Both the position numbers and the translations under genes were made by a program. From an uncultured Oscillospiraceae bacterium (GTDB taxonomy: Bacteria > Bacillota > Clostridia > Oscillospirales > Oscillospiraceae): a stretch of DNA of 47,041 bases. Each line of letters begins with the position of its first letter. Within the stretch, counting starts at the first letter, position 1. The notes below the pieces were generated by a model that saw only the letters and a program-made list of their open reading frames with translations, did not search any database and was not told the origin of the DNA. The stretch spans positions 1 through 47,041 of the forward strand of contig CANQXH010000007.1 of assembly GCA_947627745.1 (NCBI GenBank), given 5' to 3'. Shown here piece by piece: positions 1 through 7,659 of the stretch.

Positions 1-698
1 CAGTGGCAGGCTCTGCCGTGATCCCCGGAGTCCCCGGCACCGGCGCGCCCATCGAGCTGTATTTTGTCTCCCCCGGGGGCGCGGCCACGGGACAGATCTT
101 CCCCACGGGCAAGCCCCGGGAGACGCTGGAGATCGAGGGCTTTCCCTCCATCGAGGCCAGTATCCTGGATGTATCCAACGTGGGCGTCTTTGTCCGGGCC
201 CGGGACCTGGGCCTGGAGGGCGGAGAGATCTCTCAGCTCCAAAATGACCCGGAACGCCTGGAGTATCTGGAGCGGATCCGGGGCGCGGCGGCGGTGAAGC
301 TGGGCTTTGCCCAAACCTGGCAGGAAGCCCGGACGGTCTGCCCCGCCGCCCCCAAGATCGGAATTCTCTCCCCGCCGCAGGACTATACCGCTCTTACCGG
401 GGAGCGGATTAGCCGGGAGAACATGGACCTGTGCTGCCGGATGCTCTCTCTGGGAACCCTCCACAGGGCCTACCCCATGACCTACGCCATCTGTACCGCC
501 GCCGCCGCGCTGCTGCCGGGAACGGTGGCGGCGGAACTGGCGGCCCTGCCGCCCGGCCGGGACGTTGTCCGCCTGGGCCATACCAGTGGCTGCACCCAGG
601 TCCGTGTTTCCTGCCGGGACGGTGTCGTGGAGAAGGCGGGGATCCTCCGCACTGCCCGGCGGATTTTGGACGGCGCGGTTTACATACCAGATAAATAG
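1..698 (+). CDS. PrpF-family isomerase/tautomerase, C-terminal part
   Basis: The reading frame is open from the left edge, so the true start lies outside the window; about 231 C-terminal residues remain of a family that is usually near 380. The segment has the glycine-rich stretch SPGGAATGQIFPTGKP, the pattern SILDVSNVGVFVRA, and the closing TSGCTQVRV and GILRTARRI blocks. These are typical of PrpF (aconitate isomerase partner), 3-methylitaconate delta-isomerase and 4-oxalomesaconate tautomerase. The family moves double bonds in unsaturated tricarboxylic or dicarboxylic acids using a diaminopimelate-epimerase-like fold. It lies 11 bases ahead of citD and probably shares a transcript with citD and citE. 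The pairing suggests a branched unsaturated acid as substrate; which one cannot be read from the sequence. Confidence 0.82.
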   Translation, partial: VAGSAVIPGVPGTGAPIELYFVSPGGAATGQIFPTGKPRETLEIEGFPSIEASILDVSNVGVFVRARDLGLEGGEISQLQNDPERLEYLERIRGAAAVKLGFAQTWQEARTVCPAAPKIGILSPPQDYTALTGERISRENMDLCCRMLSLGTLHRAYPMTYAICTAAAALLPGTVAAELAALPPGRDVVRLGHTSGCTQVRVSCRDGVVEKAGILRTARRILDGAVYIPDK

Positions 699-709
699 GA
701 GGGATCCGA

Positions 710-1009
710 ATGAATATTACCAAAAGCGCCATTGCCGGCACCCTGGAATCCAGCGACGCCCAGGTGACGGTATGCCCCGGAACGGATGGGATCCAGTTGA
801 CCCTGTCCAGCCCTGTTCTCCGGCCCTACGGAGAGCGGATCCGGCAGGTGGTGCTGGAAACGCTCCGGGCACTGGAGGTGGATCAGGCGGAGGTCACGGT
901 GGTGGACCGGGGCGCTCTGGACTGCACCCTCCGGGCCCGGGTGACGGCGGCGGTCTACCGGTCGATGGACCGGTTTGAAAATATTCCCTGGGGAGGTCTG
1001 GATCCATGA
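710..1009 (+). CDS. citD: citrate lyase acyl carrier protein (gamma subunit)
   Basis: This 99-residue protein matches CitD in length and layout. The N-terminal AIAGTLESSDAQV segment contains the serine (Ser14 by this numbering) that in characterised CitD carries the phosphoribosyl-dephospho-CoA prosthetic group. The ending RSMDRFENIPWGG is also typical. CitD carries the acyl chain during cleavage of citrate, or a related hydroxyacid, to acetate and an oxoacid. Its stop overlaps the citE start by four bases (ATGA), so the two are translationally coupled. A GGAGG site precedes the ATG. No citF (alpha subunit) or citX/citG assembly gene is visible, so they would have to lie upstream of the window or elsewhere. 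Confidence 0.9.
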   Translation: MNITKSAIAGTLESSDAQVTVCPGTDGIQLTLSSPVLRPYGERIRQVVLETLRALEVDQAEVTVVDRGALDCTLRARVTAAVYRSMDRFENIPWGGLDP

Positions 1010-1911
1010 ACGAGGAAAAGAAGCACCGCCTTCGCAGAAGCATGCTGTTCCTCAGCTGCCAGCGGCCGGGACTGATCCAGGATCCATATGTCTACGGCCC
1101 TGATTCGCTGCTGCTGGACTTGGAGGACGCGGTGGCGGAAAATCAAAAGGACGCCGCTCGTCATACTCTGTTCCGGGCCCTGCGGCAGATCGACTACCGG
1201 GGCGTGGAACGGGTGGTCCGGATCAACGGCCTGGACACCCCCCACTGGCGGGAGGATATCCGTGCCAGCGTGGCCGGCGGCTGCGACGCTATTCGCATCG
1301 CCAAGACGGAGAGCGCCGATGACGTTCTGCGTGTAGAGGCGGCGGTGAAAGCGGCGGAGCGGGAATTTGGCCGGCAGGACACCTTGCTGATGGCCGCCGT
1401 CGAGTCCGCCCGGGGCGTTTTGAACCTGCCGGACATCTGCCGGGCGTCATCCCGGCTGTTTGGGGTGGCGCTCAGCGGCGGGGACTACACCAAGGACTTG
1501 CAGACCACTCTGTCCAAATCCGGGGTGGAGTTGGCGGGCGCCAGGCAGCTGATGGTCATTGCTGCCCGCGCCGCTGGGATTCAGTGCTTCGACACGGTTT
1601 ACCCGGACCTGGAGGATGCGGAAGGCTTTCGCCGGGAGGTGGAGAACGCCCGGCAAATGGGTTTTGACGGCAAGTCCCTCATCAATCCCCGGCAGATCCC
1701 GGTGGTCCACCAGGTTTTCACGCCCAGCCGAAAGGAGATCGCCTATGCCCAGAAGGTGGTCCGGGAGATCGAGGAAAAACGGGCGGCGGGGATTGGCGTC
1801 TTTACGGTGGACGGCAAGATGATCGACATTGCCTTCTACCCGGGCGCCAAAAGGACCCTGGCCCTGGCCCGGGCCGCCGGCGTCTATCCGGCGGACGGCG
1901 GGCTGGACTGA
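1006..1911 (+). CDS. citE: citrate lyase beta subunit (CitE family)
   Basis: This 301-residue TIM-barrel lyase of the HpcH/HpaI-CitE family has the N-terminal RRSMLFL block, the metal-site region LLLDLEDAVAENQKDAAR, the MAAVESARGVLN strand and the SLINPRQIPVVHQVF strand. The family cleaves (3S)-citryl, citramalyl or malyl thioesters with Mg2+. It overlaps citD by four bases and is the last gene of the run, with a hairpin downstream. Because the gene ahead of the pair is a PrpF-like isomerase, the natural substrate could be citramalate or another methylated acid instead of citrate; that is an inference. Family assignment is firm, substrate is not. Confidence 0.88.
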   Translation: MNEEKKHRLRRSMLFLSCQRPGLIQDPYVYGPDSLLLDLEDAVAENQKDAARHTLFRALRQIDYRGVERVVRINGLDTPHWREDIRASVAGGCDAIRIAKTESADDVLRVEAAVKAAEREFGRQDTLLMAAVESARGVLNLPDICRASSRLFGVALSGGDYTKDLQTTLSKSGVELAGARQLMVIAARAAGIQCFDTVYPDLEDAEGFRREVENARQMGFDGKSLINPRQIPVVHQVFTPSRKEIAYAQKVVREIEEKRAAGIGVFTVDGKMIDIAFYPGAKRTLALARAAGVYPADGGLD

Positions 1912-1945
1912 GGGAGCGCCCCGGCAGGCCCAACGGAATAGCAAA

Positions 1946-1977
1946 CCCCGCCTTGCCGCTTTTCCGGCAAGGCGGGG
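1946..1977 (+). terminator. hairpin ending the prpF-citD-citE run
   Basis: A perfect 13-bp GC-rich stem pairs 1946-1958 with 1965-1977, with a 6-base loop. It lies 34 bases after the citE stop. Only a short AATTT follows, so it is a weak intrinsic terminator or an RNA 3'-end stabiliser. Confidence 0.6.
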
Positions 1978-2068
1978 AATTTGGCGGAGGGGCCTCTGGG
2001 CAAAAGGGCCATTCGATATAGAGGGGCCGGTATTTCTCGCCTATGGACAGTTTTTTCGGGAAAAGGGG

Positions 2069-2097
2069 TTGCCCCGAGCTGAAGGATGTGGTATCTT
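2069..2097 (+). promoter_or_regulatory. candidate promoter of the Ldh-family gene
   Basis: TTGCCC and TATCTT are separated by exactly 17 bases, and the ATG follows about 30 bases later with a GGAGGAG site at 2114-2120. It lies after the citE hairpin, which fits separate transcription of the dehydrogenase. Confidence 0.45.
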
Positions 2098-2126
2098 ATG
2101 GATAGAACATACTGGAGGAGATCGCT

Positions 2127-3236
2127 ATGGATAACCGGCCCTATGTCCCCTGGAAGCTGATGAACGACTTCATGGTAGATGTGTTCCAAGCCTACGGCGT
2201 GCCCGCGGCGGATGCCGCCATCTGCGCGGACGTGTTGCTGGAGTCCGACCGCCGGGGCATTGAAAGCCACGGCTGCAACCGGTTCAAGCCTATCTATCTG
2301 GATCGGATGAAGAACGGCACCCTGCTGCCGGTGACCAAAATCGACATTTTGAAGGAGACCCCCACCACGGTGGTCATGGACGCCAACAACGGCATGGGCA
2401 TGGTGGCCAGTCACAAAATGATGGAGCTGCTCATTGAAAAGGCCCGGGTTTACGGCATGGCGGGGGGCGCCATTTTCAACTCCACCCACTATGGCATCGC
2501 GGGCTATTGGACCGGCATGGCGGAGAAGGCGGGGATGATCGGGATCTCGGGCACCAACGCCCGGCCCTCCGTGGCCCCCACCTTTGGGGTGGAGCCCATG
2601 ATGGGCACCAATCCGCTGACCTTCACCATGCCTACGGACGAGGCGTTTCCGTTCAATTTTGATTGCGCTACCTCCACCATCCAGAACGGGAAGATCGAAT
2701 ACTACGAGCGGGAGAGCAAGCCCACCCCCGCCGGCCTGGTGGTGACCCGGGAGGGCGGCACCATGACGGACTCTGGGGAGATTTTACGAAAAATGCGGGC
2801 AGGGGAATGCGCCCTCCTGCCGCTGGGCGGCATGGGGGAGGAGACCGGCGGCTACAAGGGCTACGGCTTCGCCGCCATTGTGGAGATCCTCTCCGCCGCC
2901 CTGACCGGGGGACCCTACATGAAGGCCCTAAGCGGCAAGGATGGGGCGGGAAACCGCGCCATGTACCGGCTGGGCCACTTCTTCTTTGTCATCAACCCGG
3001 CGTTTTTCATGGGCCTGGACACCTTCCGGCACACCGCCGGCGGCATCTGCCGGGACCTGCGGGCCTCCCAAAAGGCGCCCGGCGCGGAGCGGATCTATAC
3101 CGCCGGGGAAAAGGAATATCTGGCTTGGCAGGAGCGGAAGGATCTGGGCGTCCCTGTGGGCGAGACCATCCAAAAGGAGCTGGTGCAGCTGCGGGACGAG
3201 TGCGGCCTGCCCTACCGGTTCCCGTTCGAGGAATAA
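2127..3236 (+). CDS. Ldh_2 family malate/L-lactate/ureidoglycolate dehydrogenase
   Basis: This 369-residue protein belongs to the NAD(P)-dependent Ldh_2 family, which is unrelated to classical MDH/LDH. It shows ESHGCNRF with the conserved early His, NSTHYGIAGYW with the catalytic His, the NPLTFTMP strand and GGYKGYGFAAIVEILSAALTGG, matching the family's G-x-KGYGL signature. The family oxidises 2-hydroxyacids such as malate, lactate, sulfolactate or ureidoglycolate. The start is fixed by GGAGGAG six bases upstream of the ATG. Lying directly behind the lyase genes, it may reduce or oxidise the 2-oxoacid or hydroxyacid of that pathway. Substrate cannot be told from sequence alone. Confidence 0.85.
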   Translation: MDNRPYVPWKLMNDFMVDVFQAYGVPAADAAICADVLLESDRRGIESHGCNRFKPIYLDRMKNGTLLPVTKIDILKETPTTVVMDANNGMGMVASHKMMELLIEKARVYGMAGGAIFNSTHYGIAGYWTGMAEKAGMIGISGTNARPSVAPTFGVEPMMGTNPLTFTMPTDEAFPFNFDCATSTIQNGKIEYYERESKPTPAGLVVTREGGTMTDSGEILRKMRAGECALLPLGGMGEETGGYKGYGFAAIVEILSAALTGGPYMKALSGKDGAGNRAMYRLGHFFFVINPAFFMGLDTFRHTAGGICRDLRASQKAPGAERIYTAGEKEYLAWQERKDLGVPVGETIQKELVQLRDECGLPYRFPFEE

Positions 3237-3354
3237 ATCAGAAGTCTCCGCCGGGACCCCCTCCCGGGCTGCCCCGTTCCGCAGTGGACGCTTGGCAGAA
3301 GCGCTTGAAGAAAAAACCGTTGACTGTTCAGATCCTTTTGACGGAAAAACGACA

Positions 3355-3393
3355 AAAAGCCCTTCGCTGTGGACAACACAGCGAAGGGCTTTT
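3355..3393. terminator. bidirectional terminator
   Basis: A perfect 17-bp stem (3355-3371 with 3377-3393) has a 5-base loop. It is A-rich on its left arm and T-rich on its right arm, so it offers a U tract in both directions. It sits between two convergent genes ending at 3236 and 3432. Confidence 0.9.
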
Positions 3394-3431
3394 GTGTCTA
3401 CTTTTACTGGATAACTTGACGAAGCCGGTGG

Positions 3432-4859
3432 CTATGACGCCGGAACGACCTCTTTACCAATGGGACAGTCATATCCGCCGGGGGTGGCCTTTTCAAAGGC
3501 CTCCCGGGCCTGCTGCCGCAGGGCCGGACCGGTCATCAGATCCGCCGCCGCCCCGGCAAGCGCCTTGGCGGCGTAGAGCATCCCCTTGTGGGCAATGGAG
3601 GTTTTTCCGATGGCCACATTTTGCCAGGAGTGGCCGGGGGACCCGGAGGGCCAGGTCACGGCGGTGAATTGGGCCGTGGGGGTCAGCCAGCTCACGTCCC
3701 CCACGTCCGTAGAGCCGGGGGTTTTCCGGGCGGAGGGGTAGTAGGGCACCAGAAAATCGTTGAGGGCCTTGGCGCCACCTTCGCTGTGTTCCGCCACAAA
3801 GGCCGCCAGCGCGGCGTTTTCCTCCACCCCGCCGCCGGGCAGGCCCTGGGGCGGGTAGGTGGATTTCAGCTTCTCGGCATAGGCAAGCTCCTCCGCCGTG
3901 TAGCCGGGCATGGGCGCCTGGGCGAGATTGTCAAACAGCACCTTTTCCAGCACCGGATTGGATACCGTGCTGGCTGTGCCGTCGATCTGCCGGGAGTCCA
4001 CGGCGGTTTCCGTCATCATGGCGGCCCCCTGGGCCACCTTTTCCAGCCGGGCCCGGAGGGTCTTGGTCTGGGTCACATTTTCTCCCCGGAGCATATATAA
4101 TACCCGGGCGGTGGGCTGGACCACGTTGGGGCTGACGCCCCCGGCATCCAGGAAGGAATAGTGCAACGCACAGCCTCGGGGCATATGCTCCCGAAGGAAG
4201 TTGGCTCCCACGTTCATCAGCTCCGCCGCGTCCAGGGCGGAGCGGCCCAGCTCCGGGGCTCCGGCGGCATGGGCGGCCAGGCCGGTGAAGGTGTACTCCA
4301 CCTGCAAGGAGGCGGAGCAGGAGCCGGTGGTCACCTGGTTCACGTCCCCAGGGTGCCAGCACAGGGCGGCGTCCAGCTCCCGGAAGGCCCCGTCTCGGGC
4401 CATGAACGCCTTTCCGGCGCAGCCCTCCTCGCCGGGGCAGCCGTAGAAGACCACGGTGCCGGGGAGCTTCCCCGCCTGAATGGCCTCCTTCACGGCGATG
4501 GCGGCCCCCAGGGCGGCGGCGCCCAGTAAATTGTGGCCGCAGCCGTGGCCGCTGCCGCCGGGGACCAGGGGCTTGCAGGAGCAGGCCCCCGCCTCCTGGG
4601 AAAGGCCGGACAGGGCGTCAAATTCCCCCAAGATCCCGATCACCGGCCGCCCATTTCCAAAAGACCCGGAAAAGGCGGTGGCGATCCCGGCCAAATTGGT
4701 CTCCACCCGGAACCCCTGCTCCTCCAAAATTTCCAGATAGGCGTCCCGGGATCGGTATTCCCGGCAGGACAGCTCCGCCAGGCCCCAGATTTTGTCGCTG
4801 AGGCCGGTCAGCAGGGAGGCGTGGGCCTCCACAGCGGCGTAGAGAGCTTCTTTTTCCAT
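3432..4859 (-). CDS. M20 family amidohydrolase, AbgB-like
   Basis: This 475-residue protein is a peptidase M20D-type metal amidohydrolase resembling AbgB, the p-aminobenzoyl-glutamate hydrolase subunit, and indole-acetyl-amino-acid hydrolases. Visible features are LGEFDALSGLSQ, the metal ligands in GHGCGHNLLG, the acidic pair in YGCPGEEGCAGKAFM, the TFTGLAAHAAGAPELGRSA dimerisation segment and the late PGHSWQNV metal His. It probably removes an acyl or aromatic group from an N-acylated amino acid or dipeptide. It directly abuts the stop of the ABC ATPase gene (4860) and is the last gene of the transporter operon, which suggests the imported compound is its substrate. No signal peptide, so cytosolic. 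Confidence 0.85.
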   Translation of the reverse strand: MEKEALYAAVEAHASLLTGLSDKIWGLAELSCREYRSRDAYLEILEEQGFRVETNLAGIATAFSGSFGNGRPVIGILGEFDALSGLSQEAGACSCKPLVPGGSGHGCGHNLLGAAALGAAIAVKEAIQAGKLPGTVVFYGCPGEEGCAGKAFMARDGAFRELDAALCWHPGDVNQVTTGSCSASLQVEYTFTGLAAHAAGAPELGRSALDAAELMNVGANFLREHMPRGCALHYSFLDAGGVSPNVVQPTARVLYMLRGENVTQTKTLRARLEKVAQGAAMMTETAVDSRQIDGTASTVSNPVLEKVLFDNLAQAPMPGYTAEELAYAEKLKSTYPPQGLPGGGVEENAALAAFVAEHSEGGAKALNDFLVPYYPSARKTPGSTDVGDVSWLTPTAQFTAVTWPSGSPGHSWQNVAIGKTSIAHKGMLYAAKALAGAAADLMTGPALRQQAREAFEKATPGGYDCPIGKEVVPAS

Positions 4860-5636
4860 TTACAGCACCTTGGAAAGGAAGTCCTTCAGCCGGGGATGGA
4901 CGGGGTTGCCAAAAATTTGCTCCGGCGGTCCCTGCTCTAAGAGCTTCCCGTCGGCCATGAACAGCACCCGGTTGCCCACCTCTCGGGCAAAGCCCATCTC
5001 GTGGGTCACCACCACCATGGTCATGCCGGCTTGGGCCAGCTCCTTCATGACATTGAGCACCTCGCCCACCATTTCCGGATCCAGGGCGGAGGTGGGCTCG
5101 TCGAAGAGCATGACCTCCGGCTCCATCATCAACGCCCGAACGATGGCGATCCGCTGCTTCTGGCCGCCGGAGAGCTGGATGGGGTAGGCAGCCGCCCGGT
5201 CCTCTAAGCCTACCCGGGCCAGCAGGCCCTTGGCCTTTTCCTCGGCCTGGTCCTTGGGCATATGCTTGACCTGAATGGGGGCCAGGGTCATGTTGTCCAG
5301 AATGGTCATGTGGGGGAACAGATTGAAGTGCTGGAAGACCATGCCCATCTTCTGACGATGAATGTCGATGTTAAGCTTGACGGTCTTGCCCTCTTCGTTT
5401 TTGTATTTTTTCTTGGTGATGTCCACCCCATCAAAGAGAATGGAGCCGGAGGTGGGCGTTTCCAGCAGGTTCAGACTCCGCAGGAAGGTACTCTTGCCGG
5501 AGCCGGAGGGGCCGATGACCACCATCACGTCGCCCTTGTTCACATCCACGGTGACGCCGTCCAGGGCGTGGAGGGCGCCGCGATTGTAGTATTTGCACAG
5601 GTTCTGGACCTGGATCAGCTTATCGCTTGTCGCCAC
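4860..5636 (-). CDS. amino acid ABC transporter ATP-binding protein
   Basis: A 258-residue polar amino acid transporter ATPase (GlnQ/ArtP type) with Walker [11 protein letters not shown]-loop [12 protein letters not shown], signature LSGGQKQR, Walker [15 protein letters not shown] and the H-loop [11 protein letters not shown] short lysine-rich insert ([15 protein letters not shown]) lies between the first subdomain strands and the Q-loop. An in-frame ATG exists at 5663, but GTG at 5636 is the better start because AAAGGAG lies eight bases upstream of it. The GTG lies 17 bases inside the permease gene, giving translational coupling. It powers the permease encoded just upstream in the operon. 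Confidence 0.93.
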   Translation of the reverse strand: MATSDKLIQVQNLCKYYNRGALHALDGVTVDVNKGDVMVVIGPSGSGKSTFLRSLNLLETPTSGSILFDGVDITKKKYKNEEGKTVKLNIDIHRQKMGMVFQHFNLFPHMTILDNMTLAPIQVKHMPKDQAEEKAKGLLARVGLEDRAAAYPIQLSGGQKQRIAIVRALMMEPEVMLFDEPTSALDPEMVGEVLNVMKELAQAGMTMVVVTHEMGFAREVGNRVLFMADGKLLEQGPPEQIFGNPVHPRLKDFLSKVL

Positions 5637-6318
5637 GGCGCATTCTCCTTTCAAAATAGGCAATGATCTTGCTGGTGGGGAAGGTGAGGCAGAAGTAGAC
5701 GCAGGCCGCGATGATGGCCGGCTCGCCCATGGAGTAGATGGCGGTTTTCACAGAGTTGGCGGCGAACATGAGCTCCTGGACGCCGATGGTGTAGCAGATG
5801 GAGGACTCCTTGATGATGGTCACGAACTCATTGGCGATGGCGGGGAGGATGTTCTTAATGGCCTGGGGCAGGATGATGAACCGCATGGTCTGCACCGTAG
5901 TCATGCCCAAGCTTCGGGCCGCCTCGGTCTGGCCCAGGTCGATGCTCTGAACGCCGGATCGGATGATCTCGCTTAAGTAGGCCGCCGAGTTGAGGGACAG
6001 GGCGATGACGCCGGGGAAGAACCGCTCAAAGGGAATGATCCCAAAGAGCCGGAAGGTGGGCAGCTGCACCCCCGCCAGCAGGACATAGTAGACGATGAAC
6101 AGCTGCACCAGCATGGGGGTGGCCCGGAGGACCTCCACATACACCGTGGCCAGGGCCTTTAGGGGCCAGAATTTGCTCATTCGGGCCAGAGCGACGAAAA
6201 GCGCCAGGATAAATCCGAACAGCACGGTAAGGGCGGACAGGCAGAGGGTGCAAATCAGGCCGTCCCGGAACAGCATCCAGAATTTGAACGCGGCCTGGAA
6301 GCCTTCAATGGTGATCAT
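5620..6318 (-). CDS. amino acid ABC transporter permease (HisM/GlnP family)
   Basis: This 232-residue membrane protein has the HisMQ-type layout. It shows an N-terminal helix ([23 protein letters not shown]), the [20 protein letters not shown] segment typical of polar amino acid permeases, and the EAA loop [22 protein letters not shown] that contacts the ATPase. About five transmembrane helices are apparent. It is the second gene of the operon, separated from the binding protein by a hairpin and overlapping the ATPase gene by 17 bases. A single permease gene implies a homodimeric channel. Confidence 0.92.
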   Translation of the reverse strand: MITIEGFQAAFKFWMLFRDGLICTLCLSALTVLFGFILALFVALARMSKFWPLKALATVYVEVLRATPMLVQLFIVYYVLLAGVQLPTFRLFGIIPFERFFPGVIALSLNSAAYLSEIIRSGVQSIDLGQTEAARSLGMTTVQTMRFIILPQAIKNILPAIANEFVTIIKESSICYTIGVQELMFAANSVKTAIYSMGEPAIIAACVYFCLTFPTSKIIAYFERRMRRGDKR

Positions 6319-6339
6319 ATCGCGTTGCTCCTTTCAGCC

Positions 6340-6369
6340 CTTTCCCCCGGAGGGAGCCCCGGGGGAAAG
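6340..6369 (-). other. intercistronic hairpin between binding protein and permease genes
   Basis: An 11-bp perfect GC-rich stem (6340-6350 with 6359-6369) with an 8-base loop lies between the two genes on the transcribed minus strand. It has no good U tract. Such hairpins commonly protect the upstream message and raise binding protein over permease; that role is inferred here. Confidence 0.6.
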
Positions 6370-6405
6370 AATGGATTTTTAGATGTAGGTTGAATTTGGG
6401 AAGGC

Positions 6406-7317
6406 TTATTCGGTGGGCGCTTCGGTGGCCTCGGTGGGCTGGCCGTTCTCGCCCAGCAGGCCCTCGTAGGTGTTGCCGCTGGCCAGGATGTTGGCCTCCT
6501 CCACAAAGCCGGCGAAGGTGCCGTCGGCCAGAGCGGTGGCCAGGACCTTGTTCACGGCGGCCAGCAGGGGACCGTTGCCCTTGCTCACGCCAATGACGGA
6601 ACCTTCGGCGTCATAGGGCACCGGATGGAGCACCTTCAGCTCGGGATAGTTCTTGGCGTAGGTCTCCGCCACCACGCTCTCAATGAAGGCCCCATCCAGC
6701 TTCCCGGAAATCAGCTCCGCGATGATGTCGGTGACCTTGGGCAGCTGCACGATGTCCGCGTCGGGGGTGTTCTCCTGGGCCAGGCCGTACTGGATGGAGC
6801 CCATCTGGGCGCCGATGTGGTATTCCGCCTTGTTGGCGTCGGCCAGGGTGGGGAACAGATCGGCCTTGTCCTGAACGGTGACGAAGGACTGGCCGCCGGT
6901 GTAGTACACGTCGGAGAAGTCCATGGACTTCTCCCGGGCCGGGTCGGGGGAGTAGCCCGCCATGCTCAGGTCGCACCGCTTGGCGCCCAGCTCATTGATG
7001 GTGCCGTCGAAGTCCATGGGCACGATCTCCAGGGTCAGGCCCAGCTGGTCCGCGATGTACTGGGCCAGAGCCATGTCAAAGCCCGCCAGCTTGGGAACGC
7101 CGTCTTCCAGGGCGTAGAACTCATAGGGGGCAAAGTCGGGGGAGGTGGCCACGGTCAGGGTGCCTTCCTTTACGGTGTTCAGCAGGGGTTTCAGCTCCTC
7201 CAGGCTCATGGAGGCGTAGTCGGTGTTGTCCTGGACCTGTTCGGCGTTGCAGCCCGCCAGCAGGCTCAGCAGCAGGCAGGCGCAGAGGGTCAGCGCAAAG
7301 AATTTTTTCATATCCAA
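6406..7317 (-). CDS. amino acid ABC transporter substrate-binding lipoprotein
   Basis: This 303-residue protein starts with a lipoprotein signal: MDMKKFFALTLCAC then a lipobox LLAGC with the lipidated Cys at position 23. The mature part is a periplasmic-binding-protein type 3 (SBP_bac_3) domain, with GTLTVATSPDFAPYEF, LAGFDMALAQYIADQLGL, the MDFDGTINELGAKRCDLSMAGYSPDPAR block and a C-terminal lobe. It should capture an amino acid or amino acid derivative outside the membrane. Residues that would fix the ligand cannot be judged by eye. It is the first gene of the operon, behind a near-consensus promoter. The C-terminal end (TEATEAPTE) is a low-complexity tail. Confidence 0.93.
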   Translation of the reverse strand: MDMKKFFALTLCACLLLSLLAGCNAEQVQDNTDYASMSLEELKPLLNTVKEGTLTVATSPDFAPYEFYALEDGVPKLAGFDMALAQYIADQLGLTLEIVPMDFDGTINELGAKRCDLSMAGYSPDPAREKSMDFSDVYYTGGQSFVTVQDKADLFPTLADANKAEYHIGAQMGSIQYGLAQENTPDADIVQLPKVTDIIAELISGKLDGAFIESVVAETYAKNYPELKVLHPVPYDAEGSVIGVSKGNGPLLAAVNKVLATALADGTFAGFVEEANILASGNTYEGLLGENGQPTEATEAPTE

Positions 7318-7370
7318 ATATCTCCTTTTTCAATTCTCTGAATATTGCGGCTTCTTTTTGGAACGTGTGC

Positions 7371-7399
7371 ATTATACAACGCATATTATCCATAGTCAA
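7371..7399 (-). promoter_or_regulatory. promoter of the amino acid ABC operon
   Basis: Read on the minus strand, TTGACT (7394-7399) is followed after 17 bases by TATAAT (7371-7376). The binding-protein ATG lies about 50 bases downstream. Confidence 0.8.
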
Positions 7400-7408
7400 G
7401 TGGATAAT
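7385..7408. promoter_or_regulatory. operator-like dyad over the -35 element
   Basis: ATTATCCA (7385-7392) and TGGATAAT (7401-7408) form perfect 8-bp inverted arms around the -35 of the ABC operon promoter. Such placement fits a repressor site; the regulator is unknown. Confidence 0.5.
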
Positions 7409-7485
7409 CATCCAATCTTGCCTCTAAAAACGCCACAGAAAACTGGGAAAACACACAAAAATATTCAAAATCAAAGAGAATAAAC

Positions 7486-7554
7486 GGATATTCGCTTGAA
7501 ATATCCATTTCAAGGGCGGAATATAATTACGATTCAAATGAATAATATTCATTT
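7486..7554. promoter_or_regulatory. cluster of dyads in the AT-rich gap between ABC operon and murC
   Basis: The gene-free stretch 7318-7659 is strikingly AT-rich for this window. Besides the two promoters it holds three more dyads: GGATATT/AATATCC (7486-7492 with 7500-7506), CTTGAAAT/ATTTCAAG (7495-7502 with 7507-7514, overlapping the first), and AAATGAAT/ATTCATTT (7536-7543 with 7547-7554). The last resembles an arginine-repressor box but is one base short at its centre. No small gene is seen. Confidence 0.45.
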
Positions 7555-7591
7555 TTCTATCCCGCTGGGATTTTTTTGGGCAATTTGCTGG

Positions 7592-7620
7592 TTGTAAAAG
7601 CGGGGGATTCATTGTATAAT
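7592..7620 (+). promoter_or_regulatory. promoter of murC
   Basis: TTGTAA (7592-7597) and TATAAT (7615-7620) are 17 bases apart. Transcription would begin near 7627, which rules out the in-frame start upstream and supports the TTG start at 7660. Confidence 0.75.
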
Positions 7621-7659
7621 ACTTTAGTTAACGGACTAGAATCATTGGGGGGCATTTTC

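Noticed and set aside
7576..7659. N-terminal extension of murC
   Set aside because: The stretch contains the -35 and -10 elements of the murC promoter, so it is not in the message; TTG at 7660 has a ribosome site.
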